From Oscheius tipulae (Eukaryota; Nematoda; Chromadorea; Rhabditida; Rhabditidae), in assembly GCA_037178975.1 (NCBI GenBank), contig JASJZH010000004.1:8246001-8310000 (forward strand): a stretch of 64,000 nt of DNA, written 5' to 3'. Each line of letters opens with the position of its first letter. The stretch's first letter is position 1. A program made the translations under genes and the position numbers. The notes below the pieces were generated by a model. It was not told where the DNA came from. It worked only from the letters and a program-made list of their open reading frames with translations, and did no database searches. This document shows, piece after piece, positions 24,631-37,214 of the stretch.

Positions 24631-27600
24631 ATGGTAGGAGGCTTGAGAGTCGGCATGCACTTTGCCAGCGTCTTGAAGTTTCTCGAACCCAGGTGAGCTC
24701 GTTTCGCATTTTCCTTTACCTCTCTCACAATCTATGCCGTTCTCGGCTAGTAGAAACTTTGAACAACAGTACTTATGCGCAAAAATTTAACAGTGTTCAA
24801 GTCAGTTTTACGGTGAAAGACTTCTCAGGTTCAAATTCCAGGAAACTTGGCTTCTTTTAGTCTATATCTATATATTCCAGTCTGCAAGTTGCCTGTCACA
24901 GCTTTTTTTTGCAAGTTTTTATGTTCAAAACGACAAAGGTTTCCTTTTCAAATAGAAATTTTTTTATCAAACCTACTAATTGCCAAAGTTAAAGTCGAAG
25001 TTGTTTCGTGTATTTTGCATAACTTGTTAGCCACTCGCTAATCCCGATGCACTTGTCCATTAAAAAAATAAACAATCATGTTGCAGGGTAGACGATGACT
25101 TTGTGGATCGTCTTCATTATCTCTACACGTCGACAGCACTTTTGATGTTCGCCGTTTTGGTCTCGGCCAAGCAATATGGTTTGTTGCATGTGTCAAAAAC
25201 ACACGCTCTTCTTTCCGTCTCTCTCACACGTACGGGGGAAAGGGATCCCATCCCATTCTGCCCGAACGAGATGATTTGGAAAAGAAAGAGGGGGGAGAAC
25301 TCCTAATATGTTTGGGACATGGAGCCCAGAACTTCCGCCAATCTTTCTTTTAGTGTTTCCGCAATGAGTTTTAGGGGAGAAAGTTCTCTCTTCGCTATCC
25401 GCTACCCGTATAGCCAATCGATCACTAATAAGTACTGGCTCTCCCTCATTGTCCTACAGCCCCATGCTCTCGTAATTTGTAGTGTCCTAATGACCACTTT
25501 GATCAGAATCTTTTACACACTTTACGTTAGTGTTAGACTTCGTTTTCGTCGAGCAGAGATAATCCACACTTCTCTTGTTACACACTATTTCACAACTGCC
25601 ACATGATCGCCGATAAAATACACGAAATGACCGCTGTCAATTGAAATTGGGAGAGGGAGTCTATTATTAATGTAAATGATTAAATACAGTCATATTAGAG
25701 TAGCTATCTCTAGGATTTTAGAGGGAAATGGTAGCATATTCCTTAAAACTTTTACTGTTTCAGTTGGCCAGCCAATGGAGTGCTTTGTCCCTGCCCAATT
25801 CACTCGAGCCATGGAACAGTACACAGAAAACTACTGTTGGGTACAAAACACGTACTGGATTCCTTTCCAGGTGAGTCTCAAAGACTATGTCTGTTTGCTG
25901 CTGACTACAGCTGCTTTCCGTGTGGCAGCAGCCGATTACCCGCTGAAACACTTGTCCCCAGTCAAGGATAGCTGTCACCTGTCAAAAGCCCGGATCTCAC
26001 CTGAACTCTCGTGCAGCTTAGGGGGAAACAGGTGTCCTTTCTTAGAGAGCTTACAAGGGAAATGATGTCAAATAAATAGGGAAGAGCATTGGGTCATTTT
26101 CTTCGCGTCGACCGAGTCTCACCCATACGATCTCGGATGAGCCGGCGCCGGATTATTCTTATTTTAGTGGTTTGAAGAAGGTCTCTGGTTCAAATCCCGC
26201 TGGTCCAACTTTATCACTTTACAAATAACTTTTCAGGATCTGATTCCACACCGTCTAGATGCTCGTGAGACGAAATCCATTGGCTATTACCAATGGGTTC
26301 CATTTGTTTTGGCCATAGCTGTAAGTTGGCCATATTTTTCAGGATTCTTCTTTAGGCGCTCATGTTCCATGTACCGTCCTCAGTTTGGAGAATGTTAGCA
26401 GCTCAGAGTGGCCTCAACGCAAGTCTTTCTCTCCAAATGGCCTGCGAGGAGCACAACATCGACCCTCTCGTCAGGAACAAAACAATAGACGTCCTGGCAA
26501 GACACATCGATGATGCGATAGCATATCAGCGAGATCATGGAGCCCGAAAGAAGAACGTCTATATTTTTGCAATTGTACGAATAGGTTGGTTGTTTCTCTC
26601 TCAGTGGCAAAATGATTACCTCCCTGGGTGACAAAAAGCAAATTGCCCGGCAATTGACGCAAGGTGATGGCCGTCCGGCCACGGGAAATCAGGGTGGTGA
26701 ACGGCTACAAAATCTGACATGCTGTTCCACATCGAACAAGGGCTTTCAGGGAAATTCTATGGCGCCTACGTGTCAACAGTGTACATCTTCATAAAAGTTC
26801 TACACCTGTGCAACGTGATCGTCCAGTTTTTGCTATTAAATGCTTTCCTGGAGACTCACGACTACCCACTGTTTGGAGCTCATGTCCTCTACGATCTTTT
26901 CATGGTTTGTCATCTTACTTGCTTGTTAAAATCTTTTCTGTAAAAATTCAACGCGTTCACAAGCTGCTGTCCAGATAAGGGTTGCTGAGAACTAATTTTC
27001 AGCTGCGCCGTGAACTTCAGCATGAAAAGAACAGCATAAGCCTCACAAAATTGTTTCAGGGACGAGAATGGAAAGACTCTGGAAAGTTTCCTCGTGTTAC
27101 CCTGTGCGATTTTGAGATCCGGGTACTTGGAAATGTTCACCGCCACACTGTCCAATGCGTCCTGGTCATCAACATGTTCACGGAGAAGATCTTCATATTT
27201 CTTTGGGTGTGGCTCTCGGTTAGTTGCGATACCACCTTTTTGCAAAAGCGAACTTTAGATACTAGCTGTTGTGACGCTCCTGAATCTACTTTTTTGGATC
27301 TGTGCTTTGGCTTCTGCCCAATGTCGGCGAGCGTTTGTAGCGAAACATCTGAGCATGGAATCGGAACAGATCGAACGTTTCACGGACAGGTTGGTTTTTA
27401 AACTACCGCTTTCGGCAGAACAAATAATGAAAAATAATATCCAACTGAACTCTGGTTGTTCAAGACTGTCTACCTAGGAGGCACAGAACACTTGTTCCTT
27501 CATGAAATACGAGCACTTAGCGGCTCAGGCGTAAAATTTATGGCGAGAAGAAAGCTGCTAAGCACTTGCGTTTAAAAGAAAAAAAGTGTTCGTTCAGGTT

Positions 27601-27822
27601 CCTTCGACCAGATGGTGTTTTTCTGCTGCAGATGATTGCTTCCCACGCTGGAAATCTCACCTGTGCAAAGGTTGGTTCCTCCTAAACCAAGTAATCAGGG
27701 GGAATATTTAGTTGACCGAAGCCCTGTGGATGATATTTCTTCGAAGGAGTGGTCGCCCTCTTGTGGAAGAGAAGGCCGAAAGCTCTGAGCCTGGAGATTG
27801 GGAAAGTGTAGGCCACGAGTGA
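24631..27822 (+). CDS. inx: innexin gap-junction protein
   Basis: Eleven exons (24631-24692, 25087-25178, 25764-25870, 26237-26320, 26356-26556, 26585-26693, 26750-26904, 27060-27218, 27259-27389, 27598-27670, 27712-27822) give 427 aa. The start leads to [13 protein letters not shown], the family hallmark before TM1. Extracellular loop 1 has [10 protein letters not shown] and [13 protein letters not shown]; loop 2 has [14 protein letters not shown] and HRHTVQCVL; the C-terminus has [17 protein letters not shown]. Four TM segments and the loop cysteines are in place. Innexins form gap junctions and hemichannels in invertebrates. The junction at 26557-26584 is a 28-bp intron inferred from the frame. 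Which of the many nematode innexins this is cannot be told by eye. Confidence 0.92.
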
Positions 27823-28844
27823 TTCTTCTGGAAATTGGAAAATACAGAGTGATGGAGGCGGTATAACTGGGAACAAATCGCCGGCTTTAAGAAGGGATTC
27901 CTGGAAGGAAGGATCGTTACCTCCGCCAATGCAGCCTCTTCAGACCAGAACACTTTTCGTCTAGCCCCACCAAAGAATTTCAAAGTTCACCAAAGAGCTA
28001 CGGGTATCCGATTGAATCTCAGATTGATGTTGCCAGGTTCTTTCATAATAAACTTTTACACAACTTTCTTCTATATCAAGGCATGCTCATCTGGTCAAGT
28101 ACAGACCATTTACGGAAGATCGCTGTCACATTTATGTCCAAACCTGAATACTCACAGATTTGAAAAGTGAGATTGATTCGATCTAATGAATCTTTTTTTT
28201 TACTAAGTTAGTCCATGCTTTTCTAGTTTTGCGGAGTTAAGTTATGACATGTTAATGTCTGACCATTTTTGGCTGATTGATAGTTTTAAAACATGTTTCC
28301 TCCAAAAACCACATTTTCACGTATTACTTGAGAACTTTTTTTTTGTTCCCCACAGTGAGAGTCTGGACACCCTGAGGCAAACATCAGGTCCAGTAGAGCT
28401 GCTCCAAGTTTAAAGCTCTTACAACGGCTCTGTATCATTTTGTTTCCTGTGATCAATTTTATTGTTGTCTTCTGGGAGATGAACAGTTTTGTGACAAATG
28501 ATGGCCGTCTACAGCTATTTCCGTTGAAAACTACCTGCCCTCCGGCTTTCATACCCCCTAATACCTCCTCATTTATCGTTGATCTCTTACCTTGTAGACG
28601 ATTATTTCTAATGTTCAAAGTTTCTATCCGTAAAGTACACCCTGAGACACATCTTTCTACGAAAATTGTCAAGTACGACGTTTTTTTCTTCTTGCCACCT
28701 CGATCCCGAGTTCAATTATCTACGGTAGTCCGTCATAACTCTTATCTCTCACGAACGATAAAATTGCAGACTAAGAAGAGGTTATGAAGCAACTCGAAGC
28801 AATCATATGAATCTTCGCCTTTCACGAAGAGCTGCGACCACTTT
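27823..28844. other. intergenic, no gene supported
   Basis: Two overlapping ORFs on opposite strands (28286-28672 minus, 28440-28787 plus) are open, but neither has a signal peptide, splice partner or motif. I call nothing here. Confidence 0.45.
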
Positions 28845-30388
28845 ATGAATTCAACGAACATCTTCGTTCCGTATGAGGACTACGTGACCGGATTCCGGGT
28901 CACGGCCACCGTACTTTTCATCCTAGGCGCTGGTAGCAACATCACCGTTGTTGTTATTTCTGCTATGACCAAGAAAGACACAAAAGCTTTTGTGCTACTG
29001 ATGCAAATCCATGCATGTGCAAATGCTCTACACTCTTGCTCTGGATGGCTGTCGGCGAACAGGTTAGCGATATGTTGAAAAGAACGTTTCATACTTACTT
29101 CCAAGCAAAATTGTACAAGTTATAACAATCACTATATGCTTTTTTGTGGTTTAGTCCCCTGACGTACCAGAATAGGCGATGAAAAGATTGCCAGTGGTCC
29201 TATCCGGTAGTTTTGCCCAAAGAGGAAGTATTCTTCTAATTTACAGTCATACCGCAGTCGATTACTAACTCCAGAGTTCACCTGAGCTTAGTTAGGTTGT
29301 CGGCTGTAACTAACGGTCTGATCAGATATGATTGCTCTGGGGACAGTATAGAAAGGTTGAATCATCAAGGAATGCGAATTTTTCGGAACTCTCATCAATG
29401 TGTAATCATAGAAAGAGGAGTTCTGAACATTCTACCTGTCTAAACTATGTATTCAGACACCCAGTAGCTGGTCGAACAATTGTTTTTATCACCTATGGAA
29501 CTTGTTCCCTCTTCAGTCCTCGCTTCTGCGCCATCTGCGACATTGTACCAACGCTCTCCAACTCCTTCATTCCGGCTCTGATCGCAACCATGATGGTTTT
29601 CCGTGCACTCATCATGTATCAGTTTCAGCTGACAAAGACGGTTGTTCTAATAGTAGTAGGTATCCTCGTAATTGTCATGAGCCCACTAGCTGTGAGTAGT
29701 ATTCTCGCAAAGATTACAAGGGCGACATTTACAGGTTCTAATTGGACAAGGTTACGTCGACTTAGGACAGACGATGGTAATTGCCTATCTCGAGAACTCG
29801 ACGGATCCCAAGAATCTGAATATGGCAAAAGAGATCAAGGAAATTGGAGGTTACTCGGTCAACATGTCTGGGGTGGTGAGTTGGAAGAGTATAGAGAGAA
29901 AAAGAAAGACGAAGATACCGGAGACAAAGTCGTCTTTCTAGGCCACCGTCTTTCCAATTTACAACTACATTTCCCCGATTGCCTTAGGAATTTGTCTCAT
30001 CTTCCGCCTTCTCATGGAATATAAGCATCGCCAGTTTTTCGGACAAGTCAGCGATGGAACCAAAAAGATCTACAAAGGCTTCATGCGTGTGTGTAGCCCT
30101 CCCTGGTATATCAAAGTATATATTCAGCTCCTCACCCTGGACGCCCTCGTGGAGCTGATCTATGTCTGTGCATCGCAGTTCAGCATTGTTCAAAAAGTTT
30201 CCGATTCATTCCCTCAAGCCGCCACTTTCATATCATTTCATAACCACACGTTCTTTGCCCTTCCATCGGTAATTCAAGGCTTATCCATTATCTATTTGGT
30301 TCCGTATCTGAGAAATGGGGTCATGGGGATCTTTAGTAGAAAGAATGGTAGCTCGATATCAGTCGTCACTTCTTCGCACGGATACTAG
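28845..30388 (+). CDS. serpentine chemoreceptor, SRD-like
   Basis: Five exons (28845-29062, 29457-29691, 29735-29875, 29942-30088, 30128-30388) give 333 aa. Exon 1 encodes an N-terminus and the first two hydrophobic segments. The HPVAGRTIVFITYGTC region and SFIPALIATMMVFRALIMYQ recall the SRD/STR branch (TYG-C in the loop, then an aromatic-Arg after TM3). A charged loop with GTKKIYKGFMR precedes TM6, and the end is IYLVPYLRNGVMGIF. Class assignment is by general pattern only; SRD is the best fit and STR a fallback. The 39-bp intron at 30089 could also be read through in frame, adding 13 residues. The gene lies 368 bp upstream of the reductase on the same strand, which is probably too far for an operon. 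Confidence 0.75.
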
Positions 30389-30756
30389 AAGATGCATACT
30401 TTAATGTTGGGCATATTTGCCTCGGTACTCATTGTTATTTTATCAGTCACAGAATAAAGGAACTTTGCGTAGTTAGTTGCAAATTCGAACTGCAAAGCTT
30501 TCGTTGATATTACGTTTCCGTGTTCGTAGGTACACTTATGCAGATTCAAAATCGCGTAGAAAACGTTGTCGTGCAAAAAGATTTCAAGTATGAAAACAGC
30601 TACTCTCAGTGTCCAAGTTGAACAACGGATCTAATTGCGACCTCCACACACATGACCCTAGGCTGCTCAAGTCTTGGCAACACTGATAACCAAGTAGGTT
30701 CAAAGAACACGTGATCCTTGTTGGGCGTCCTAATCAATCGCTCCGCTTGTTTTCCC
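30389..30756. other. short intergenic spacer
   Basis: Spacer of 368 bp between two plus-strand genes. It should contain the promoter or trans-splice site of the reductase gene. No gene seen. Confidence 0.5.
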
Positions 30757-32335
30757 ATGCCGACCATCAAAAGCAAATCCATCGTTTATAAGAAGTTTGG
30801 AGATCCACGAAAGGTTTCTTTCACTTCTTTCTTGAACCAAATATGTTTCAGTGCTTAGATCTAGCCACTCTCGATGTTTCCACTGAACCAAAGGAAGGGG
30901 AGGTTCTTGTTCAATGGTTAGCTGCACCAGTAAACCCGCTCGATATCAATCGGGTCGAAGGGAACTATGCCATGAAAGAACAACTTCCAGCTATTGGCGG
31001 AAGCGAAGGAGCTGGACGGATTATAAAGGTAGTTCTATTAAATAGTTTATACAATTCGATTAAAGGTCGGTGCTGGAAGTAAGTACGCCGAAGGTGACCT
31101 CATAACTCTTTTTAATGGGATCAAAACACCATTTTGGACACAGTACGGAATTGCTCCAGAGGAAGAAGTTTGTAAGTTGGACAGCAGAATTCCTCTGGTA
31201 AATTTCCTCATTTTTGATGGAAAATTCAAACTTAGGATCTAGCCGCCACCTTTCAAATCAACCCACCTACTGCTTGGGTAGTGTTGAAAAAGTATGTTGA
31301 ACTGGAGAAAGGAGACTACGTCATTCAAAACGCGGCAAATTCCGGAGTTGGAAGATGTGTTATTCAGCTTTGTAAAGGTGCGTTTATGCAGAAAATGTTT
31401 TATTTTGCTCAGTTTTTGAGTTTGACGTGGTCGAGCAGGTCTCACTCGTAGCATTTCGCGTCAACAATTTTTCGTATAATGCGACCGCCTTGGTTGGAAA
31501 ACAAGCGATCTTTGGTCAAAAGCAGGGCAGAACAAAATGTTTCTTGCAAAAAAAGAGATATGACATGTCTTATTGACAGAAACCAGAGAACAATCTGGTC
31601 GCGAGACGTCTTGACACTGATTGTTCTCTGGTTCCTGCACAGTTGTGCTGCCGAGATTACTAACTTGCATACTGCCTCTTTTCAAGATGAAGTTTTCAGC
31701 TTGGGGTTTCAAGTCGATCAACATTGTCAGAAACAGAAAAGACATTGGTCTGCTGAAGACAGAGCTGTGGAACATCGGAGCCGACCATGTTTTCACCGAA
31801 GAGGAGTTTGAAGAGCAGGGAAGAAACGTAGGATGTATTAATACTTTCCACCAATATTATTCCAGTTCATCAAATCTCTTCCCTGCCAACCAAGACTTGC
31901 CCTAAATGGTGTTGGTGGAAAGAGCGTCTTGAGAATTGCAGCAGCTCTTGAGCGTGGAGGCACTTGTGTAACTTATGGTAAGGTTTTGTTACCCTGAAAA
32001 AGACAATATTTAGGCGGTATGTCCAAACAAGCCCATCAGTTTCCCACTTCTGCCCTGGTCTTCAACGATATCAGGGTTAGAGGAGTGGCCATCGGCATCT
32101 GGGTTCGACAGGGCAATCAGAACGAGTTCATGGACTGTCTCAATGATCTGCAGGTAGTTTTCTACAAAAATCTAAATACCAAACTACTCAGAAACTAGCA
32201 ATTGAGGGTAAAATAACTGCTCCACCGATGGATAGAGTGATACTGGAAGATTTCAAAACGGCCATCAACAGAACTATGGATGGCGGTCACCTCAAGCAGC
32301 TGCTGATTCTACATCGCGATCAAGCGAAGATTTGA
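30757..32335 (+). CDS. mecr: mitochondrial trans-2-enoyl-CoA reductase
   Basis: Eight exons (30757-30813, 30852-31028, 31066-31197, 31236-31377, 31700-31827, 31866-31977, 32014-32153, 32192-32335) give 343 aa. The enzyme reduces trans-2-enoyl-ACP/CoA with NADPH in mitochondrial fatty acid synthesis. Diagnostic stretches are [28 protein letters not shown], the dinucleotide-binding [10 protein letters not shown] and INIVRNRKD (the Arg contacts the NADPH phosphate). It is a medium-chain dehydrogenase without the zinc ligands, as expected for MECR. The N-terminus is basic but short for a mitochondrial presequence, and a stop lies in frame upstream, so a missed 5' exon is possible. Intron 4 (31378-31699) contains a 14-bp inverted repeat. 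AATAAA lies 19 nt after the stop. Confidence 0.92.
31581..31633. repeat. 14-bp perfect inverted repeat in an intron
   Basis: AACCAGAGAACAAT at 31581-31594 is the exact reverse complement of 31620-31633, with a 25-nt loop. It lies inside intron 4 of the reductase gene. Confidence 0.75.
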
Positions 32336-33541
32336 CTTTCTGGCAGAACTGTAAATAAAAACAAAGAGTGTGAAAATAGTATAGCGGTTTCTGGATCAGC
32401 ACAAAACGCGTTAAGCCAAGGGAAACTTAATGTTATTCATGAAGCTCTAAATATCCCCATCGCTCTTCTTCGCGCTTAGGCGCAATATCTGCACATTCGC
32501 TTGAAATCAGAGAACGACCGTGGTGAGCTAGGGCCTAACCAGGATTAGGTCGATGCATTCGCACCGATTCCAGGACTATCTCAATTCTAGATCAAATTAC
32601 TACCTATTTGTCAGCCTTTTGTGAACGAGGACCCTCTGGATTGCAAAATAGCCGTCACCGCTTGTTGAGGTTGAACATCTTACATACAGAATAGCGAGAT
32701 CGTTCGGGTGCGACATATAAACTTGCAAGCGTTTGAGACGTTTTTGATCTCTAATTGATAAAACGCTGTACGTGATTATCTTCAGGATTAACTCAGCCTT
32801 TCTGGTTAAATGACGAAAGGGCAGTTTCTGATCTGCAGTCGGATCAACTGGGGCTCAAATCACGGCACTGCGAAAAAAAACCCGAACTAGCTAAGTTATA
32901 AAAGCTTTTTGCCTGATCCATAGCCTGCAATCTCGTTGTAACGATATTTTCATTTTTAATCCTACAAAGCTAGACCGAAATCCAGTCAATGTTTGCCTCA
33001 TTTTAGGCGTTTGGGTTTCCCAGACAAAGATAGCATTATTGCTTTCAAGAAATTCATTTCCCATCATTTGAAACCAATTAGTCTAAGCTTATAAACAGGT
33101 TGTGGGTTGTCAGACACTGTTTAGTTAACCACTTGTGTTCTTTAAATATCACCTTATTCTTACGTGTTTTCTAGAGATCGTCTTGCCCAATCCATTAAGT
33201 GACTAACCTGTACGTTCTGTTTGGAAAACGTTTCAGCGACAAGATTAAAAGAGGAGAAGAAAGGGTTTTGTTCTCATATTACTCATGTTTTCATTTTTGA
33301 AAGTTTAGAAGGATTAATATGGGAACAGTTATAAGGTGTTTGCAATAGAAGCTCTGTAACCATTCAGATATCAGCGTCTTTCTTCACTCTAAAAGTGATT
33401 TGATACTTGGTATAGTGCTTACTGTGTTGCATCTAGTCTGTCAACTTTGTTTTTAAAGCCATTACATCTTGCTCCTTGTAAATAATTACAAACTGTGATC
33501 TCGTGATAAAGTGATGAAACTGCAAGGTTTCCATTTTCAGA
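32336..33541. other. intergenic, nothing seen
   Basis: No ORF of note and no motif. It holds the 3' end of the reductase gene (AATAAA at 32354-32359) and the promoter region of the SRT receptor. Confidence 0.6.
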
Positions 33542-34904
33542 ATGGAAAAGTTCATTCGCTATGGGTTTAACGCTGAAAACATACCGTACTACGATTGCAA
33601 GTGAGTATATATTTTAATTTCGTTCTCAATAAACACTTCCTGTAGAGTCGTAAATAAAACGCTAGATGAATGGTACTCCGAAGGAACTGTCAGTTATCCG
33701 ACCGCGTTATATTGTCTCGGCTACGGAACCCTCATATTGGTAAAACAAAATCAATAAACGTCACAAATTTGTTTACAGATAACCTACTTTATCGTCCTCA
33801 GAAGTCTTTGGCGTCTCAAAAGCAAGACCCCCGTCTACCTCATCATGTTTCACTTGGGAATTTACGATGTTCTCGACATACTGGTCAACTGTATCTGCAC
33901 TGGGTACTTCTACATTATGGGGGCGTCCTACTGTACTCATCCAAACTTGAATTACGTGGCTGGAGCTTTTGGATTAGGTAATAAAGGATAGCAAGTATGT
34001 TGATAGGATTAATTTGTGAGTAAGAATTCGCATGATCCTTGCAAACTGTGGAAAACAATGTGACAAGTTGTCAAGTCTAGGGCGGAATGGTAATGTCATA
34101 TTTCAGGAATCTGGTGTTCCGAGTGTCTCTGCTGCCTGATTCTTGGATCGAGTCGAGTTCTCGACTTCACAAGCACTTCTGCCCACGAAGCTGTAAGACT
34201 CAAGTGTAACATTTGCAAATACATGCTCACAGGTTTTCGGAGGCTGGAAACTGAAGGTTTGGCTGGTTTTTCCCGTCATCTGGGGAGGCTATCTTCTGTT
34301 CTTCACCTGCCCTGTAATCTTCCATTCCTCACTTCATGCCTGGTTCTTTTCCCCGATGATCCTCAAAACTAGGGAGGAAATGCTCATGGTATTTACATCC
34401 GAAGGACTGAAAAGTTCCTATTGTCAGTTCACAAACATCCCGCATTCCGTAAACAATCTCGGCGTTGTTGCCTCAACATGCTTCATCTACTTCCTGTTGA
34501 TCTTTGTCATCGGTCATAAGTACGGATTTTCCCAACTGAAACAAGTCAACCATCTGCAGCGAAACGTACCTTTTGAACATGCAGAATCACTCAATCGTTC
34601 AGATCGTCATGCAATGCGTACTGATCTGCATGGTTAATCTCGTCGCCTCACTGATCTACGTCTACTTCAACTTCTTTCCCGCCCCCGGATGGCTTGTTTA
34701 CGGCGCCCAAATGTTGTGGCAATTTGCAACTGGTATTCTCGACACCTTAAGATTAAGATACCCTTTTTTTTTTTAGGAATTCCGGCAATGACCTACATCG
34801 CCATGAATCAGAACGTTCGCAGCGATATGAAGCGCTTCATTGGAATGAAAGTCACCGCGGTCTCGTCGGCAGTGATCTCGGGTCAGAGTCACCCTACCAT
34901 CTGA
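33542..34904 (+). CDS. serpentine chemoreceptor, SRT class
   Basis: Eight exons (33542-33600, 33646-33739, 33779-33977, 34107-34192, 34233-34388, 34428-34544, 34585-34732, 34777-34904) give 328 aa. SRT landmarks are present in order: YDCK in the N-terminus and W-Y before TM1, KSKTPVYLIMFHLGIYDVLD, TGYFYIMGASYCTHPNLNYV, NIPHSVNNLG before TM5, NHSIVQIVMQCVLI in TM6, and IPAMTYIAMNQNVR after TM7. The family should be a sensory-neuron chemoreceptor. The ATG directly follows TTTTCAGA, a plausible trans-splice acceptor. The 3' end converges with the Rh gene at 35136. Confidence 0.9.
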
Positions 34905-35135
34905 AAGGATTCCATCAATGCGAAGAATCTATGCATGTCAAAACTGTAATATACATAGATTTGACATACAATATTGTATAGATTTGAAACTTACCCTTGT
35001 CGCATTTAGAAATAAATAAAGCTACTCTTGTCGAATTAAACTTTGATGTAGTTCACAATTCCAAAATAATGATTAACCCAAAATAATTGGCTACCTGCCA
35101 ACTTCAACCGTAGTAAACTGTTTATTTCAATTCTA

Positions 35136-37214
35136 CTACGCTCTATCTTGCTCTATAGTTTTCTTAAATTCTCCCGGTGTTTCGAAGAACTGATCGTCTG
35201 AGAAGTTGCCCTCTTCATTAACCTGCTCCCAAATAGGCAGACGAAGAAATACACCTGAACCCATTCTTTGAACTCCAGACAAGATCACATACCCGTAAAA
35301 GCACCGCCTGCTAATCCGGCACCCAAAACAATGAGTAGGCCGTAGAGCTGATTTAGGGCGACATTCGATACATCCCATGTTCCGTCTGTTTTTCTTTTCA
35401 AGGCGGGGTAAATGTCCAAGACACTAAAAACAAAAGTTCGAAGAAAAACGTGGGGATGGTACCTGCCCCCGTAGTCTTCAATGTTGTATCGTACTGCAAA
35501 AATACTGGCGCTGATACCGGAAACAACGGCTGGCATTCCGTGAAGATTGTGCACGCCACAGGTATCATGAATCCCAAGACGAGACAAGAGTGGCTGAAAC
35601 GTAATGATAGTCAGAAAACAGGAAGAGCAGTTTTACATATCAAAAAATTTTGTATAATCGAGACTGCCTAAGATACGCCTTTATTATCTGTTCAAATAAC
35701 TCACTTTTTCATCAAAGTACCAAAAAATTCCAAAGCGCTATCAAACCTGTGACACTTTGATCGTTACCATTTGTACCACTTTAATACTTGCTCCTTGCCT
35801 ACCGTTTCTAGTTCTTACCGTAAGATATCTGAATCCCAATGTCGATACAACACCTGCTACGACTCCAATAACCATCGCATCCAATGGGTCGAGAACCGAA
35901 TTGGCGTTTGTCCCTATGGCTACCCCGCCTGCCAGCGTCGCATTGGCAATGTGCATCATGTCAAATTTCTGCTGAAATCTGTTTGTGTTAATCGTCTCGA
36001 ACTTGTTAATCTCACGTGGCGATCTGTGGCCTGAGAGACAACAAATGTAGCGATAGTAGAGGCCAGCAGAGAGAGATATGTATTGCTCACAGCTCTCATT
36101 TTTGCATCTGCCGGACTCGCTGTGGCCGCGTTGAAGCTGGGCCAGAAGCACCAGAGGAAGATGGTTCCAATCATCGAGAAAATGTCGGAGCTGTAATTGG
36201 ATCCCTCATGATTGTGTCCTCTCTGGGACTTCTTTTGGAAAAACAGACTGCAAGCGAGCCCAAAGTATGCTCCGAAGCAGTGAATAGTCAGTGAGTCTCC
36301 AACGTCGTTGACCTAGCAACAATTTAAGTTGAAATACAATAATTTAACCTTTAAAATTCCTGATACAACGTGACCAATTCCTATTCCAATTGGTACCTCT
36401 ATCAAGGCCATGAGAAGGTACTGTATCGGACTCAGCTTCCCTAACAGCGCTCCCATACTGATCAAAATAGTAGCTGCGGCAAAGTCACCATCGAGAAGTC
36501 TGAAAATCAGACTAGAACTAGACAAAAAACAAAATTACGTTTCGAGTCCAATAGCAAACTTTCCTTTGTCATGGCGACCCTCTACTATCAGTCCGCGGAC
36601 TACAATGGCCCATTCGATGGTCATAGATGCTAGAAGGAGGTTGATGGAGACGGCAGAGTAACCGTAACGCTGAAAATAGATTATCTAATTGGGGTGTATG
36701 TATGTGTACCTTGAGAAAAGTCATCAAGAAGCCGAAACCGGCAAAGATCATGACGTGGACGTCTTGGAACACTGAAAAGAGAAACCATATCACAAGGGAT
36801 TCAAAGAATACCATTTGGAATAGAGACGAACAAGATACTCACTTGGATACAAAGAATTGACCTCCTCCATATGTACAGTAGCTCCTGGATGAGTATCGCC
36901 TCTATACGAGCCAAAGAAACCCATTAGGATCATAAACGCAGCCTAAACTTTTGAATTTCCCAAATTTCTAAGAAAGAATCATACCTGCATCAGAATAACT
37001 AAAACCGTAAATTGATGTTTGTACCATAGTGATCTTGAATGACGAAGCGGAGTATTTTCCGTTCCCCCTAATTCCATTGTGCTCTTGTCAGGGGACGGCG
37101 GTCTGTTGGCTTCTAAATTTCGGAGCGTTAAAGAAACCATCTATACTTACCTAAATAAACCGCTGATGGATTTTGAAAGAGGTGAGCCGGGTAGTTTTCA
37201 TTTTCAGCCACCAT
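35136..37214 (-). CDS. rhr: Rh-type ammonium/CO2 channel, copy A
   Basis: Eleven exons (37151-37214, 36985-37109, 36843-36942, 36710-36771, 36539-36669, 36349-36499, 36016-36312, 35819-35971, 35463-35593, 35293-35423, 35136-35254) sum to 1464 nt, 487 aa. Rh glycoproteins are trimeric channels for NH3 and possibly CO2. Key parts: [19 protein letters not shown], the pore Asp214 and His222 in [18 protein letters not shown], and the second pore His376 in [23 protein letters not shown]-like LRLPIWEQ opens the cytosolic tail. The N-terminus has no signal peptide, as usual for the family. C. elegans has two Rh genes, rhr-1 and rhr-2; this is one of two copies in the window and I cannot say which. 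It converges with the SRT gene. Confidence 0.95.

Noticed and set aside
24826-24842. second B-box-like sequence (GGTTCAAATTCC)
   Set aside because: No A box and no cloverleaf can be drawn around it.
26150-26215. tRNA-like B box (GGTTCAAATCC) in an innexin intron
   Set aside because: No matching A box at the right distance, the T-arm stem does not pair and there is no 5' acceptor strand. Coincidental match.
28286-28787. overlapping ORFs on both strands
   Set aside because: Neither has a start with support, a signal peptide or a splice-compatible neighbour.
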